Origin: Aristolochia californica | Lineage: Eukaryota > Streptophyta > Magnoliopsida > Piperales > Aristolochiaceae | Assembly: GCA_029961685.1 (NCBI GenBank) | Contig: JARWKL010000010.1 | Span: 22,170,067 to 22,234,066 of the forward strand | Reading direction: 5' to 3' | DNA length: 64,000 nucleotides | Shown here: piece after piece, positions 1-10,551 of the stretch | Layout: every line of letters begins with the position of its first letter | How positions within the stretch are numbered: position 1 is the first letter of the stretch | The notes under the pieces: model-generated | What the model was told of the DNA's origin: nothing | The model's input: only the letters and a program-made list of their open reading frames with translations | Database searches by the model: none | Translations under genes and position numbers: made by a program

Positions 1-1348
1 TTAGAAAAGCTAACCCATTTCTGCTTGACAAAAATATAACCTTCACACAAACTGTTATTTACAGTTTTCAACCTTGGTAGCTTCCCTTTGGATTGAAGCA
101 CTTTCATTTCCTTCTCACTCATTTGATCGGGCCTTTAATGCCACAAATCAGAATCAGTAACAGTAGCAGCAACTGCAACCATGTCTTTGCAACTAGAAGT
201 GATGTAAATAGTATTATTTTTAACTCCTCATGCAACAACCACGACTCCCTTAGTGACTTTCCAAGCATCACCATTAAAATTCATATTATGACCTTCATCA
301 TGAAGTTGCCCTACTGAGATCAGATTACGCATCAGTTTTGGCACATGTCTCACCTCGTGAATTTTTCACACTAACCCGTTTGACGTTCTCAAACTGACAT
401 CACCAATACTGACAATATGCAAAGGTTCTCCATTAGTAAGATACACCTTCCCATAATCTCTAGTAACATAATTCTCTATGATCTCACGGTGCGTAGTGGT
501 GTGAAAAGAAACTCCTGAATCTAACACCCAAAAGTCAATAGGGCTATCAACCGACAAAAGTAAAACATCTTGTACCTCTTCAGTCAATGCATTTGGAGCA
601 TTAATTTTCTTTTCATCCTTCTTTAGTGCTTTACACTTCTTCTTTATGTGATCAGACTTGCAATAATTCCAATACTCCACATTCCTTCCGCATTTGGACT
701 TACGTCTTCCATTCTTTGACTTCCCTCTACCGTTGCCCTTATTGGAATTCTTCTCAAAGTTCCTACCTTGTATCGACACTTAGGGCAAAATTAGATGTTG
801 ACGGTTATCCAAAGTCCTTTCTTTGAACTTTCTCTGCAAGAATGGTATCTCGAACATTAATAAAAATCAACTTCCCATTGCTTACAAAGTTGCTTACCAC
901 AACCCTCATAGGCTCCCAATAATTTGGTAGAGATGCCAAAAGAATTAAAGTACGAACCTCATTATCAAATTTTATTTGAACGAAGGTCAATTGATTGAGA
1001 ATCATGCTAAACTCCTTCAAATGCGACACTACTGATGTATTTTCTATCATCTTTAAATCAAAGAGTTTTTTTCATGAGATGTACCTTATTATTTGTGATG
1101 CCATATTGTGAGCGACGTTTTTTGACAGTGTTAACTAGACTACTCCCAACACCTGTCTGTTAAGGAGATTTCAGTTATCATCTTTCATACCTTCTACTTT
1201 CGTATCCAGAAGTGGTGAGTGCAACTTTTTACTGTATAGATAATCTTCAATCTGCATACTCTAGAATGCAAAATCCTTACCATCAAATTTGTTGATTTCA
1301 AGTGCCGATCCTTCTCCGTCAGCCATTGCTCTCAATCACGAACCAAGA
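1..1348 (-). pseudogene. Element A: Tork-type Ty1/copia polyprotein, gag to pre-integrase (broken)
   Basis: Reads leftwards from its primer-binding site and leaves the window at base 1. Gag lies at about 805-1320 (ORF 805-1050 has the LILLASLP segment usual in this gag family). The zinc knuckle at about 640-680 has lost its first cysteine (YCKSDHIKKKC instead of a CX2CX4HX4C box). The protease at about 505-545 keeps an aspartate triad in WVLDSGVSFHT. Bases 1-60 match the stretch just before integrase. Stops and shifts separate the blocks. The same polyprotein occurs in B (4973-8790) and J (51495-55017), which supports the family call. In intact relatives gag packages the RNA and protease cuts the polyprotein; this copy cannot make it. 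The 3' half lies outside the window. Confidence 0.85.
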
Positions 1349-1359
1349 CTTTGATACCA
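1349..1359 (-). other. Primer-binding site of element A
   Basis: The minus strand reads TGGTATCAAAG, the complement of a plant initiator-Met tRNA 3' end with one change from the usual TGGTATCAGAG. It lies two bases inside the LTR tail at 1362 and fixes element A on the minus strand. Confidence 0.8.
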
Positions 1360-1361
1360 CT

Positions 1362-1559
1362 TGTTAGGAATTAGATACCCTAATTCCAAACTAATGAGGG
1401 CAATAATAATAATAATAATCACGAAAGGCAGGACGTAGTCTCACCTTGAGGTGAACTTGTATAAATCTTGTTTTGTTTTTTAGTGCTTGCTTTTCCTTTC
1501 TTCCGTGATTATTATTATTGCTCTCTTTAATTTGGAATTACGACATCTAATTCCTAACA
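1362..1559. repeat. Inverted Tork-family LTR ends forming a palindrome
   Basis: 1362-1423 is the 3' tail of the B-family LTR on the minus strand, in the correct place beside the primer-binding site. 1424-1559 is the 3' part of the same LTR on the plus strand (compare 4800-4938) and ends in the terminal ATTCCTAACA. Arms 1362-1423 and about 1499-1559 are inverted copies around a spacer of about 75 bp, so a long hairpin could form. A normal 5' LTR of A would continue outwards in minus orientation, as it does at 55054-55314, so this is rearranged. Confidence 0.75.
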
Positions 1560-1647
1560 AATATCGTAGGATTGAGCGTAACCCTTAGAAACTAACTTTG
1601 CTTTATACCTGGCCACAATGCCATTTGGATTATAACCTTGCTTTATA
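1560..1647 (-). pseudogene. Reverse-transcriptase scrap of an unassigned copia element
   Basis: The minus strand encodes a short piece matching the copia RT segment normally read as NPDGxVARYKARLVAKGY; here NPNGIVARYKAKLVSKGY is visible. It is wedged between the rearranged LTR of A and the left LTR of D1. It could be the pol of element I (28317-30430), which lies on the other side of D1, but gag to integrase would then be missing, so the link is unproven. A near-repeat of about 11 bp (CTTTATACCT) occurs at both ends. Confidence 0.6.
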
Positions 1648-3245
1648 CCTAGCAAATATCCAAGGTGGCTTCTCAAGAGAGGATGAATTGAGAATTACAA
1701 TTTTAAAAGTTTCATATCATGGAATAAAAAATCATGCAAACATCCAAATTAAAGTGTAGAAATTCACATGCCATAGGAATTGACACCAAATGTTTTGTTA
1801 TCGATGTTCCCCTATTGGTATTCATCGACCAAGAATCTGTTCTTGGGAAATTCCACTAATCAAACTCTATTAGCTAGAATTTACATAAATGAGGTTCCGA
1901 CTCTCTTTTTAGCTACACTATTTACAAATCAACATTCCCAAGAGATTGGCTAGATTATAGCTCTAGCAAAGGCCTTTCTATCTAGATTTAATCAGGTTCT
2001 AGATGAACCTTTCTCATATGAAAAAAAAAAAAAAATCTAAATACTTACACCCTTATCATTTGGAGAGAAACCTTTTGCTTTGAGAGATCCAAGCCTCCAG
2101 CCTTTGTAGCACAATGAAGAATGTTGGAGCTTGACTAATATGTATGGAATGGAGATGGTATATGAAATGAGAAGGAATTTTCCCCAGTTTTGTCTCACAC
2201 TTTCTAAAAAATGCACTTTAAGAAGGTTTTGAAGGAATTGAGATTAAATTCTTGTGGGAATATAAACCTATAAAGGCTAATTAACTTCTCAATGGGAGCT
2301 TTGGTGGGGTATATATCAGTTTCCCAAGCCAAACTAGCCATTTTTTATCTGTTTACTAAAAGTTGAGTTTACACTGATCAATCAGTGTAAAGTAGGTGAT
2401 TGATCAATCATGTGTAACGACTATTTTTATATTCAAATATGACTTACTGATCGATGGTATGATCGATCAATATTTTCCCATTGGGTCTTACATTTTAAGT
2501 TGATCGATCAATATACTTGGTATGATTGATCAATTAGAATTCTCACAGGCAGCGCATTACAAGTATGATCAATCATGCTTTATGTCCTTGACTAACAAAA
2601 TTTTGTATGATCGATCAGTCTTGAGGTTGATTGATCAATCAACAAGAATTTGCTTTGTGTAGACAATATTGATCAATTAGTCCAAATGAGTTGATGAATC
2701 ATGCTTTATAACATAGATTGGCTATGTTTTGAATGATCAATCAATCGACTTTGGTTGATCGATCATGCTTTATATTTTTGGTCTGTGCACTTCTAGTTGA
2801 TTGAACATTGGTAGATGTTGATCGATCATTCCACTGTCAGTTTATCTTCTAAACTTTTAAAGCATGGGAGTTGATGATCTTAAGTGATTCTAACATGTAT
2901 GAAATGTATGTATGTATTTGAGAAAACATGTTTAAATGCAAAATAGGTCCTAAGGCTCCAAATTTGCGTTGTACCTCAAGTTTTGGAAGGAGTGGATTAC
3001 TCTTTGACACAAACTGAGTTTTTGACATTTCTTAGTGATTAGTAAAACTCTATTCTTAATTTTTTTTTCATCTTCAAAGGTTCATGATATTCCATTAGGC
3101 TTGAGGTTTTTGAGAATTTTGTATCGATTCAATGCCTTAGACCTTGAAGTTGATTTATCTTGAAGGAAAAGTATCTGAAATACCAAATTTGTAATTGTCA
3201 ACTCTATTAACTTTTGTATCATCAAAATCTAGAAGGGAGTCAACA
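1648..3245 (-). repeat. D1 3' LTR (left)
   Basis: Aligns end to end with 26692-28316: both hold the GGCTTCTCAAGAG-like start, the block of GATCGATCA palindromes, and the end AAGGGAGTCAAC. The outer end is degraded (expected TGTTGGCCC, seen AAATATCC), so the left border is approximate. A poly-A run near 2024 and many substitutions show greater age than the inserts. Confidence 0.8.
2365..2840. repeat. Cluster of TTGATCGATCAA-type palindromes in the D LTR
   Basis: Around 14 short palindromic words built on TGATCGATCA or TGATCAATCA are scattered over about 480 bp, not in a regular tandem period. The same cluster occurs in the other D1 LTR (27410-27900) and partly in the fragment at 61950-62045, so it belongs to this LTR family. 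The function is unknown; candidates are protein-binding sites in U3 or RNA hairpins. Confidence 0.7.
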
Positions 3246-3835
3246 CTCGATCAACAACTTCTCACTTTTTTTTTATGATGATAAAACCTAATTTTGAAAA
3301 ATTAAAACTAAAAAAAACCCTAAGGTTGACGCTATATAAATTGTGCAAGTATCGAAAATGGGTCTCCATTTATCTAAACATTTTAAGTTTCAATTTGTGA
3401 TTTAGTGTGTGCAGAATGGGTCAATTTCTTTTTCTCCCCCTTTTTTGTCATGCTCAAAAGATATTGGAAAACAATTCATTATTGGAAAAGTAGCTCAAAG
3501 GCCATTTCATATATGATTTTAACTTTAGAAAAAAGTTTATACAAATGCTCAAATATATATACTAGTATACTAAGCAAATGTAATTAAACAAGGGAGTCAA
3601 CAAAAAAGGTAAGATCAGAAGGCAACTAGGATGGCAACATGGATCGGCTAAGGAGAGTCTTAAGCATACTCTTGATCCTCTGTTAACTGGCTCTAGTCTC
3701 GATTTGGCCGGTCTTTAGCTACTCTTTCATAGAAAGAATGGTTGCCTGGGTGGACGTCATCCACTGTGTCCTCCAGTGCTATCAGCCAGTGCGTAGAGGA
3801 GGAAGCTTCTTATGTGGTCCTTCTCCTGTTCATGA
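3246..3835 (-). other. D1 3' untranslated stretch
   Basis: Noncoding sequence between the left LTR of D1 and the extra downstream frame. The minus strand at about 3430-3452 carries a GACAAAAAAGGGGGAG tract, resembling the purine-rich motif known downstream of pol in SIRE-type elements. Short ORFs here show no recognisable similarity. Confidence 0.5.
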
Positions 3836-4330
3836 ACTTGAACTGGTTGGCTTGCTGTTCCTCTTTCATCTCATCCCCAGAATCGATGGCTTGAGGTGCA
3901 TCTTTGCCTATCACCTCCTTTTGTACTCATTGACCTAGCCATTTGGCAAAGCCAAACTTTCAACCTTTGGTCTCACAAATTGACATCTTTCTTGTCATGT
4001 CAATGCTTTCCTCATTAGTCAGGTCAAGCCCGCAATGCCATAGAATGGCCATAATCTCTTGAGTAAATGGTAGGCCGTCTTCTTGTGAGCTAGTAGCTAT
4101 ATCCATCATCCTACTGGCCATAAAATACCTAAAATACACCTTCCGGGGGATTGCCCACATCCCAAATATATCTACAATGGTAAGGTACAAGAATGTACAT
4201 TTCCTTGGATTGAGGATGTGAGTAACAATATCCATAAACACTCAATGTTCCATGCCAAGATCTCTAATCTTCACTTCATAAGAGCCCCTGGTGTCTAACC
4301 AAGCTCAAACTGGATGGTGTCTTGGATGTT
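3836..4330 (-). pseudogene. Extra (env-position) ORF of D1, left part
   Basis: Minus-strand frame 3960-4241 (93 codons) matches 33822-34019 in D2: both contain THILNPRK followed by MASRM(M/I)DIATSS, then LPFTQEIM-like residues and a DLTNEESID-like end. The reading frame is kept in both copies over more than 60 residues while the DNA has diverged, which suggests a former protein. It lies downstream of RNase H in D1, where SIRE-type elements carry an additional env-like ORF. It vaguely recalls the plant 'putative plant transposon protein' domain (Pfam Transposase_32-like); that is recollection, not a search. Element B interrupts it at 4454. Confidence 0.5.
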
Positions 4331-4453
4331 TTGATGGTAGTCTCTATGAAGGTCCATAGGCTAGTTCTCCTTCACATAAGTATGAAATCCCAAAGACGTT
4401 GTCCCTAGTATCATATCAGGGTCACTTGTCTCAAGAAAGATAGTAGTCCTCTT

Positions 4454-4938
4454 TGTTAAGTTATCAACGCTCTACGTTGAGTTGGTACGTGGATCGACCT
4501 TCGTGGTAAGGTCACCATGGGGGTTGCCTGCCCCCCTCCTGGGGGTGTGGGGCGAAGCCCCCACGAGATCCACAATATATTGACTGCTGTTTCATTATGG
4601 GTAGTTTTGGGATTTCACACTTGTAATCCGATTGACCTAATTTTTCCTTTATATTTATGGGCACCGCTATTAGGGTTTTATCATCACTCGAAGGAGCATC
4701 ATGAGTTGCGGCCCTCAAGAGAGGTTTGAGAAAAACACCTGTAAGTGTGTGAAATTTATCTTGTAAACTATTTCATCTTTATAGTGGATTACTGCAGTGG
4801 CAGAAGACAAGACGTAGTCTCACCTTGAGGCGAACCTGTAAAAATCCTGTTGTGTATTTTCGTGCTTGCTTTTATATTCTTCCGTGATTATTATTGTTGC
4901 TTTTGTTAGTTTGGAATTAGGGCTTCTAATTTATAACA
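4454..4938 (+). repeat. B 5' LTR
   Basis: Starts TGTTAAGTTATC and ends TTATAACA next to the primer-binding site. A TATA-like TTTATATTTATGGG lies near 4650-4665. It matches the 3' LTR, the solo LTR at 13396-13820 and, in part, the LTRs of A and J. Confidence 0.9.
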
Positions 4939-4940
4939 AG

Positions 4941-4952
4941 TGGTATCAGAGC
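4941..4952 (+). other. B primer-binding site
   Basis: TGGTATCAGAGC, a perfect match to the complement of a plant initiator-Met tRNA 3' end, two bases after the LTR. Confidence 0.92.
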
Positions 4953-4972
4953 TTTTATTTGTGATTGAGAGC

Positions 4973-5780
4973 AATGGTTGGCGGAGATGGATCGACACTT
5001 GGAATCAACAAGTTTGATGGTATGAATTTTGCAATCGAGAGGATGCAGATCGAAGATTATCTATACAGTAAAAGCTTCATTCACCACTTCTGGATATGAG
5101 ACCAGAAGGTTTGAAAGATGATGAGCGAAATCTCTTTGACAGACTGGTGTTGGGAGTAGTCCAATTAACACTGTCGAAGAACGTCGCTCACAATGTGGCG
5201 TCAGATAAAACCACGTGGATGATGAAAATTTTGTCAGATATGTATGAGAAGTCTTTCGTAATAATATGGTATATCTCATGAAAAAAAAACTCTTCAATTT
5301 AAAGATGACAGAAAATACATTAGTGGCATCACATTTGAATGAGTTTAGCACAATTGTCAATCAATTGGCCTCCGTTCAAATATAATTAGATGATGAGATT
5401 CATCTTTAATTCTTTTGGCGTCTCTGCCAAATTATTTGAAGCCTATGAGGGTTGCGGTCAGCAAATCTGTAGGCAATGGGAAATTGATTTTTAATGATGT
5501 TCGAGATACCATTCTTGCGGAGGAAGTTCAAAGAAAGGACTTCGGATAATCATCGACATTGAATTCTGCCCTAAGTGTCGATACTAGGGGAAGGAACTTC
5601 GAGAGGAATTCCAATAAGGGCAATGGTAGAGCGAAGTCAAAGAATGGAAGAAGTAAGTCCAAATATGGAAGGAATGTGGAGTGTTGGAATTCTGTCTAGT
5701 CACATAAAGAAGAACTACAAAGCACTACAAAAGGATGAAAAGAAAAGTGATGCTCCAAATGCAGTGATTGAAAAGGTATA
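4973..5780 (+). pseudogene. B gag remnant
   Basis: Start ATG at 4973 gives the usual Tork opening (a GINKFDG-like segment), soon broken by stops. The longest open piece, 5096-5281, contains DRLVLGVVQLTLS and SDMYEK, both typical of this gag. A second block near 5281-5560 is shifted out of frame. The zinc-knuckle region at 5575-5781 is open in a wrong frame and its cysteine box cannot be read. Element J has an intact box in the same place (CLNCGKSGHIKKNC, near 54270-54310). Confidence 0.8.
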
Positions 5781-5793
5781 AGATGTTTTCCTC

Positions 5794-6290
5794 TTGTCAT
5801 TTGATAGCCCTATTGACTCTTGGGTGTTAGATTCAGGAGCTTCTTTTCACTCCACTCTGTACTGTGAGATCTTAGAGAAATATGTTGTTGAAGATCACGG
5901 GGAGGTGTATCTTGCTGATGGAGAACCTTTAGATATTGTCGGTATTGGTAATGTTAGTTTGAGGATGTCGAATGGGTCACTGTGAAAAATTCACAAGGTG
6001 ATACATGTACCAAAACTGATGCGTAATCTGATCTTAGTAGGGCAACTTGATGATGAAGGTTATAATGTGACTTTTAATGGTGCTGCCTGGAAAGTCACTA
6101 AGGAAGCCATGGTTGTTGCTCGAGGAGTTAAAACTGGAACTCTTTACATCACTTCCAGTTGCCATTGCTGATGTTGTTACTAATTCTGACTTGTGGTATT
6201 ATTGGCTTAGTTACATGAGTGAGAAGGGAATGAAAGTGCTATAGGCCAAAGGGAAGCTACTAGGGTTGAAAACTGTAAACAACAGTTTGT
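5794..6290 (+). pseudogene. B protease remnant
   Basis: Frame 5794-5985 holds an intact aspartic-protease active site, WVLDSGASFHST, followed by conserved beta-strand residues (YLADGEPLDIVGIG). A stop at about 5983 ends the frame, but the sequence stays recognisable to about 6170. This enzyme would cut the gag-pol polyprotein in the particle. Of the Tork copies here only B keeps DSGAS: A has DSGVS and J has DSRAS. Confidence 0.82.
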
Positions 6291-7103
6291 GTGAAGACTG
6301 TATTTTCAGCAAGAAGAAAATGGTTAGCTTTTCTAAGGCTAGAAAGGAACAAAATATAGCAAAATTGAAGTTGGTTCACACATGTGTGTGGGAGCTTCAA
6401 CTGTTACTTCCCTTGGTGGTTCTAACTATTATGTGATATTTATTGATGATGCAAGCAAAAAGGTATGAGTTTATTTCCTGAAAAAGAAATCTAATGTCTT
6501 CGATACATTCAAGAGATGGAAATCAATGGTTGAGAATGAGACAAATTTAAAGGTGAAGTGCTTGGAGTTAGAAAATGGGGGAGAATACATAGATGATGAT
6601 TTCAAGCGGTACTATGCTGATAATGGAATCAAAATGAAGAAGACCATTCCTGGAAAACCTCAATAGAATGGTGTAGCTGAGAGTATGAATTGAACTCTGA
6701 ACGAGGGTTACATGCAGGATTGCCAAAGATGTTATGGTCTGAGGCTATTAGCATCACTACCTATTTGATTAACAGAGGTCCCTCAACACCACTGGATTGA
6801 AAAATACCAGAAGAGGTCTGAAACTACAAAGAGGTAAACCTTTCTTTCTTGAAATTGTTTGGTTGTGTTTCTTATATTCAGATTGATTTTGCTGTTAGAA
6901 GTAAACATGATGCTAAATCTAACATATGTTTATTTATTGGCTTTGGTGGTACCGAGTTTGGTTATCGCTTTTGGGATGACCAAAGTCATAAGGTTATCTG
7001 GAGAAAGGAAGTGATCTTCAATGAAGGTGCCCTGTATAAAGACAAGTTGAGAACAGAGTCTGAGAGCACAAGTGATGAAGCTAAGAAGTCTGAAGTGATT
7101 TAG
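6290..7103 (+). pseudogene. B integrase remnant
   Basis: The zinc-finger end (CxxCIFSKKKMVSFS) is at 6293-6335. The catalytic core follows with several frame changes; the NGVAES segment carrying the third acidic residue is at 6669-6690. Open frame 6849-7103 is the C-terminal part (KLFGCVSYIQ, then GYRFWDDQSHKVIWRKEVIFNE). Integrase would join element cDNA to host DNA; this copy is dead because of shifts in the core. Confidence 0.8.
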
Positions 7104-7249
7104 TTGAGAGATCTTCCAGTTATTGAGATTCAGAATAGTGCTCTGGAAGACCAGGAAAACATACCTCTAGAAGTAAATAAGAACATTCCTGTGACAGAAC
7201 TCAGGAGATTTGCAAGAACTAGCAAACAACCACAAAGGTAGTTCCCTGC

Positions 7250-8790
7250 ATTGAATTATATTTTATTAATAGATAAAGCTGAACCAGAGAGTTATGAGAA
7301 AATCGTGCAAGCTGATGAGATGGATTCACAATTATCCAATCAAGCATGGTAGTTGACCGATCTACCAAAAGGGAAGAAGACCTTGAAGAATAAATGGGTG
7401 TACCGAATAATAGACGAAGATGATGGCATAAGGTGGTACAAGGCAAGACTGATGGTAAATGGCTTTCAACAAAAAGAAGGCATTGATTACACTGAGATTT
7501 TCTCTCCAATAGTGAAATTGATTACTATTAGAGCAGTGATTGGACTAGTGGGAAATGAAGACTTGAATTTAGAGCAATTGGATGTAAAGACAACCTTTCT
7601 TCATGGTGATTTGGAGGATGAAATTTACATGATGCAGCCACATGGTTTCAAATCACAAGGAAAATAGAAAATGGTGTGAGAACTTCAAAAGAGCTTGTAT
7701 GGTCTTAAACAAGCTCCAAGGCAATGGTATAAGAAGTTTGACACCTTTATGAGTATTAATAATTTCTTGAGGTGCCAAGTTAATCATTGCTATTATGTGA
7801 AGAAGTTTGATGACTCCTACATTATTCTATTGCTATATGTTGATGACATGTTGATGACTTGTTGATGCCAGGTGCTTGAAAATATGGAATAGATAAGTTG
7901 AAAAGGGAGTTGTCCAAGAAGTTTGCAATGAAGGATTTGGGTGCTACAAAAAAAATCCTTGGGATGAGGATTAGTAGAGACATTGATGTCTTGAAACTAT
8001 CACAAGAAGAATATGTGAAGAAGGTATTGAGTCAATTCAACATGAATGATGCAAAATTAGCGAGTACTCCTTTGGCTAGTCACTGTAGGCTATCTAAGAA
8101 GCAATCACCTTCTACAGAGCTGGAGAGAGCAAACATGGGCAATGTTCTTTATGCTTCTGCTATTGGCAGTCTCATGTATGCCATGGTGTGCAATAGACCC
8201 GACATAGCTCATGTAGTGGGAGTTGTGAGCAGATATATGAGTAATCCTGATAAACAACATTGGGAAGCAGTGAAGTGGATTCTCAGGTATTTGAGAGATA
8301 CTAAAAACTCAACCTTATATTTTAGAATATCAGACTTGGGATTACGGGGTTATGTAGATGCTGACATGGCTGGAGACATTGATAACAGGAAGAGTACCAC
8401 TGGATATGTATACACATTGGGTGGTATAACAATTAGTTAGGTCTTTAAGTTTCTGAAGATAATTGCTCTTTCCACTATTGAAACAGAATATGTTGCCGTG
8501 ATTGAGGCTGGTAAAGAGATGGTATGGTTGTAGTCTTTCTAGGAAGAATTAGGTCTCAAGCATGGGAAGAATGTGTTGTATTATAATAGTCATAGTGCTA
8601 TTCATTTAACAAAGAATTCTGTTTATCATACCAGAACAAACCACATATAGGTGCGTTATCACTTCATCAGATTGGCTCTGGAGGAAGGAGTCTTAACACT
8701 TGAGAAGATTCAAGGAAGTCAGAATCTAGGTCATATGTTGACAAAGACTTCAATTGAACTCTTGCTATGGATTGTGAAGTTGTTGCCATT
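7250..8790 (+). pseudogene. B reverse transcriptase and RNase H remnant
   Basis: RT runs from 7353 (KNKWVYRI) through the QLDVKTTFLHGDLEDEIYM block (7578-7640) and the catalytic YVDDM at about 7833-7850. Frame 7898-8440 (180 codons) continues through KDLGATKKILGM, GSLMYAM and RPDIAH into RNase H (GYVDADMAGDIDNRKSTTGY). The rest of RNase H, with HTRTNHI and HFIR-like residues, reaches about 8790 with stops. In-frame stops near 7667, 8438 and 8531 and a duplicated TTGATGAC stretch after YVDD inactivate it. This is the best-preserved RT of its family here. Confidence 0.88.
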
Positions 8791-8820
8791 GCAGAGGAGG
8801 TATTGATGATGGATTAGTCT

Positions 8821-8833
8821 CCAAGTGGGAGCT
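8821..8833 (+). other. B polypurine tract
   Basis: CCAAGTGGGAGCT immediately before the 3' LTR matches the tract in J (minus strand, 51495-51510). Confidence 0.75.
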
Positions 8834-9278
8834 TGTTAAGTTGTGGAACCTAATCAATGCCATATGCTGAGTCAGTACGTAGGGGTTTGGGGGCGGAGCC
8901 CCCGCCTGATCTACGATATATTGATTGCTGTTTCATTAAGGATAGTTTGGAGATTTCACACTTGTACTCCGGTTGCCCTAATTTTTCCTTTATATTTAGA
9001 GGCACCGCTATTAGGGTTTTATCATCATTCGAAGGAGCATTTTGAGTTGCGTACCCCGAGAGGTGTTAGAGAAAAACCCCTGTAAGTGTATGCGATTTCT
9101 ATTGTAAACTATTTCATCCTTATTGTGGATTACTGCAATGGCGGAAGGCTGGACATTGTCTCACCATGAGGCGAACCTGTATAAATCTTGTTGTGTATTT
9201 TTGTGCTTTTTTTTTCTTCTTCCGCGATTATTATTATTGCTCTTGTTTGTTTGGAATCAGGGCTTCTAATTCCTCATA
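8834..9278 (+). repeat. B 3' LTR
   Basis: Starts TGTTAAGTTGTGG and ends TCCTCATA, where the terminal CA has become TA; the border is fixed by the CTCTT duplication at 9279. It lacks about 40 bp present in the 5' LTR near 4505-4560. Confidence 0.88.
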
Positions 9279-9283
9279 CTCTT

Positions 9284-9498
9284 CACCTAACTTGGGAGAC
9301 TCAATGTGGATGGGGTGACTTGCTCCATGTCAAGGTTTGTGTAGAAGACTTACCAATAGTGGGTAAATGTCTTCCTCACTTACCAAGAGACACATATATG
9401 GCCTACATAACCTCGCAAAATCTTTGATTTCTCTTTTGAAAAACTTAATATGCTGGGTCAATGATACACTTGGAGGTAAAGCCTTTGAAATATTTAGT
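9284..9498 (-). other. D1 segment between inserts B and E
   Basis: Continues D1 without a break and aligns with D2 at about 34205-34425. It is downstream of pol. No open frame is conserved in both copies. Confidence 0.75.
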
Positions 9499-9503
9499 CC
9501 TTT

Positions 9504-9777
9504 TGTTAAATTCTTAGGTTTAATCCATAAGTAACTTTGTTTAAGAAGAAGAAGAAGAAAGGAAGAAGAGAAGGTGAGAAGGTGAGAGCAAGGGCACAAG
9601 TTGGAGAAAAGGAATTTAGGGTTTAGAAGTGAGCTCGTTAAAGAGATTCTCCCCCTCTCTTTCTTATTTATATAAGTGGAGTTTGAATTCCCTAATACAT
9701 AAGAAACCAAAATAACACAAAATTTTAACTAATTAAATCTTATAATTTCATAGAATACCACTCAAACTTCTTTAACA
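9504..9777 (-). repeat. E 3' LTR (left)
   Basis: 274 bp with TG/CA-type ends. It contains GAA repeats near 9548-9560 and a TATA-like TATTTATATAAG near 9664-9676. It is preceded (minus strand) by the purine tract AGCTTGAGGGGGAG at 9778-9792. Confidence 0.87.
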
Positions 9778-9784
9778 CTCCCCC

Positions 9785-10430
9785 TCAAGCTGGTGAGAAA
9801 ACATCAAATATTCCCAACTTGGAGCAGGTATCTGTGAGTGACTTTGGTGCAATAGCCTTCGTGAAGATGTCTATCATTTGATTCTTTGATGGTATATATT
9901 CTAAAGATATTATTCTGACTTGAATTTTTTCTCGTATGAAATGACAATCTATCTCAATATGCTTGGTTCTCTCATGAAAAACTGGGTTGGTCATAATACA
10001 GATAGCCGCCTGATTGTCACGGTGAAGCTGTATAGGCTTGGTTATCCGAAACCGAAGCTCATTATGAATTTTTTTATCCATAACAATTCACTTACTACAA
10101 GCCTCATAGCTTGATATTCCATTTCCACACTTGATCTAGCCACCACATTTTGTTTTTTTCTTATCCAGGTAACTAGATTACTCCTAATAGTTGTGCAGTA
10201 ACCTGAAATGTTGGCACCAAAATGGTGTGGCTTGATCCAGTGACTCCCCTCTGCCTAAGAAGAAACAAATGTAGTGATTGGTAACAATAATCCGAATGAG
10301 GACCCCCACAGTCATCACTGCCTATTATGGTCACTCCCAAGATTGATGTGGATGGATTTCCTATCATTAGGAGACCCAACCCAATCAACATCAGGAAAGC
10401 CTTGAATTTTAGTGTGTGCATGGCATTTTT
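9785..10430 (-). pseudogene. E RNase H remnant
   Basis: Frame 9785-10081 is the C-terminal RNase H with [29 protein letters not shown] and KLGIFDVFSPA, ending at the purine tract exactly as in intact copia. Further right the DVDWVGSPNDRKS block is visible in another frame near 10330-10410. RNase H would remove the RNA strand after reverse transcription. Confidence 0.82.
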
Positions 10431-10551
10431 ATAACCCTTGACTTGGAATTTTCTTTTTGTACCAAAGTATTCTTTCCAATGCTTCTATATGTGATTGTTA
10501 TGGTTGATGCATATACTGGCTAATAATATTGACCAAATAGGAAATATCTGG

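Larger units (their letters stand above)
4454..9278 (+). mobile_element. B: Tork-type Ty1/copia retrotransposon inserted in D1
   Basis: Complete in structure: LTR 4454-4938, primer site 4941-4952, gag, protease, integrase, RT, RNase H, purine tract, LTR 8834-9278. The target duplication is CTCTT (4449-4453 and 9279-9283). D2 at about 34185-34215 shows the same sequence uninterrupted, so the insertion is proven. The Tork call follows from YVDDM in RT and the KDLGATKKILGM and YVKKVL motifs. Pol is broken by many stops and shifts. The LTRs differ visibly, including two indel blocks (485 against 445 bp), so it is old. Confidence 0.93.

Noticed and set aside
2365..2840. CRISPR-like array
   Set aside because: The GATC palindromes have no constant spacing or spacers, the DNA is a plant LTR, and no cas gene is present.
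4541..4565. Rho-independent terminator-like GC hairpin
   Set aside because: The GGGGGCGGAGCCCCC-type inverted repeat lies inside the B-family LTR of a eukaryotic genome; no terminator role is expected.
9330..9710. 126-codon minus-strand ORF
   Set aside because: It runs across the D1/E boundary at 9504 and through an LTR; chance frame.
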